Source of the DNA: Sphingomonas sp. LC-1
GTDB lineage: Bacteria; Pseudomonadota; Alphaproteobacteria; Sphingomonadales; Sphingomonadaceae
Length of the DNA: 64,000 nt
Assembly: GCF_025371035.1 (NCBI RefSeq)
Contig: NZ_JANZXB010000004.1
Location: 186,001 to 250,000, forward strand
Direction of reading: 5' to 3'
Part shown: positions 63,064 to 64,000 of the stretch, in pieces
How positions within the stretch are numbered: position 1 is the first letter of the stretch
Layout of the letters: every line of letters starts with the position of its first letter
Made by a program: the position numbers and the translations under genes
The notes under the pieces: generated by a model
Database searches by the model: none
Told to the model about the DNA's origin: nothing
What the model saw: the letters and a program-made list of their open reading frames with translations, nothing else

Positions 63064-64000
63064 ACGTAGATTATTTCGACTTCGCGCTGCCGCCCGAGCG
63101 GATCGCGCTCTATCCGGCATCCCCGCGCGATTCGGCGCGAATGCTGGTCCTGGACGGCGACGTCACCCGTGACGAGCGGGTGAGTGACCTGCCCGCCTGC
63201 CTTCGCGCGGGCGATCTGCTGGTGTTCAACGACACCCGCGTCATCCCCGCGCAGTTGCAGGGGACACGCGGTGACGCGAAGATCGGCGCGACGCTGCACA
63301 AGCGCGAGGGCACGCGTCGCTGGCGTGCCTTCATCCGCAACGCCAAGCGATTGCACGAGGGCGATGCGATCGACTTCGGCGCAGGCGTTACTGCCATCGC
63401 TCGCGACCGGGCCGAGGATGGCAGCTTCGCGCTGGACTTTGCCGGGGACGAGCCGGTCGAGCTTCTGCTGGAGCGCGCGGGCACCATGCCCCTGCCCCCC
63501 TATATCGCGCAGAAGCGTGGGCTGACCGAGAAGGACGCCGAAGACTATCAGACGATGTTCGCCAACGAGCCCGGCGCGGTCGCCGCGCCCACGGCGGCGC
63601 TGCACTTCACCCCCGGCCTGCTGGACTCGCTGGCGGCGGCGGGTATCGAGCATGCGACACTGACCCTGCATGTCGGCGCGGGCACTTTCCTGCCGGTCAA
63701 GGCGGACGATACCGTCGATCATAAGATGCACGCCGAATGGGGCCGCATCGATGCGACGACCGCCGACCGGCTCAACGCCGTCCGGCGGCGGGGCGGCCGG
63801 GTGATCGCGGTGGGCACCACCTCGCTGCGCCTGATCGAAAGCGCGGCGGGCGAGGACGGCGTGATCCGCCCGTTCGAAGGGGATACCGCGATCTTCATCA
63901 CCCCGGGCTATCGCTTTCGCGGGATCGACGGGTTGATGACCAATTTCCACCTGCCGCGCTCGACCCTGTTCATGCTGGTCTCCGCGCTGATGGGGCTGGA
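63060..64000 (+). CDS. queA: S-adenosylmethionine:tRNA ribosyltransferase-isomerase, 3' end missing
   Basis: The frame begins at a GTG that overlaps the isomerase stop by four bases (GTGA) and runs to the window edge, giving 313 codons of a usual 340 or so. QueA transfers the ribosyl part of SAM to preQ1 in tRNA, the step before QueG. Conserved segments are [40 protein letters not shown] and [10 protein letters not shown]. Confidence 0.96.
   Translation, partial: MNVDYFDFALPPERIALYPASPRDSARMLVLDGDVTRDERVSDLPACLRAGDLLVFNDTRVIPAQLQGTRGDAKIGATLHKREGTRRWRAFIRNAKRLHEGDAIDFGAGVTAIARDRAEDGSFALDFAGDEPVELLLERAGTMPLPPYIAQKRGLTEKDAEDYQTMFANEPGAVAAPTAALHFTPGLLDSLAAAGIEHATLTLHVGAGTFLPVKADDTVDHKMHAEWGRIDATTADRLNAVRRRGGRVIAVGTTSLRLIESAAGEDGVIRPFEGDTAIFITPGYRFRGIDGLMTNFHLPRSTLFMLVSALMGL

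Overview
The window is core chromosome of a high-GC alphaproteobacterium, most likely Sphingomonas or a close sphingomonad. The basis is the gene content: an ATP12-type F1-ATPase chaperone, an alphaproteobacterial SspB, a TrcR/DUF1013 regulator, a DUF1192 protein, an RG-rich extension on ribosomal protein S5, several small glycine-zipper envelope proteins, and the intergenic dyad repeat built on CTGAGCGAAGTCGAAG. No prophage, insertion sequence, CRISPR array, rRNA or plasmid marker was seen. The only RNA gene found is one tRNA-Trp(CCA).

Layout. 1-7.3 kb: end of a YraN-type gene, gshB, two small membrane ORFs, gmk, then a minus-strand cluster crcB > rluC-like > HAD phosphatase > small membrane protein > ATP12, interrupted by a plus-strand block (glycine-zipper protein, PadR regulator, HAAS-type membrane protein). 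7.3-12.4 kb: a lipoprotein, three small envelope proteins, a TRIC/UPF0126 channel, fumC and sspB. 12.4-16.4 kb: histidine cluster hisB-hisH-hisA-hisF, a repeat spacer with a 51-residue ORF, hisE and a HIT protein. 16.5-28 kb: amino-acid permease, adenosine kinase-like gene, EI24 protein and lipoprotein, small membrane protein, HIRAN protein, M1 peptidase, CHAP protein, msrB, a two-gene ABC exporter and queG. 28-32.5 kb: era, a small glycine-zipper gene, rnc, lepB, a DedA protein and xerC.

33.3-51.9 kb is the translation cluster, all on the minus strand. In transcription order it reads rpsL, rpsG, fusA, tuf, rpsJ, rplC, rplD, rplW, rplB, rpsS, rplV, rpsC, rplP, rpmC, rpsQ, rplN, rplX, rplE, rpsN, rpsH, rplF, rplR, rpsE, rpmD, an acyltransferase gene, rplO, secY, adk. 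Hairpins with the properties of intrinsic terminators lie after tuf, rpsJ, rpsQ and rpmD, so the cluster is probably several transcription units. The acyltransferase between rpmD and rplO is the most unusual local arrangement in the window. 52-64 kb: tRNA-Trp, trcR, a TPR-like secreted protein, a quinone oxidoreductase, DUF1192, clpA, a membrane diguanylate cyclase, then xseB, ispA, coaD, a periplasmic cyclophilin and queA, which runs off the end.

I did not find a convincing undescribed multi-gene system. What deserves a second look is the split of the spc operon, the structured spacers between ribosomal genes, a family of cysteine-bracketed glycine-zipper proteins (one with an 11-residue charged repeat), the PadR-HAAS block inside a conserved cluster, and a few orphan small proteins. 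Functional calls rest on motifs and family memory; no database search was run.
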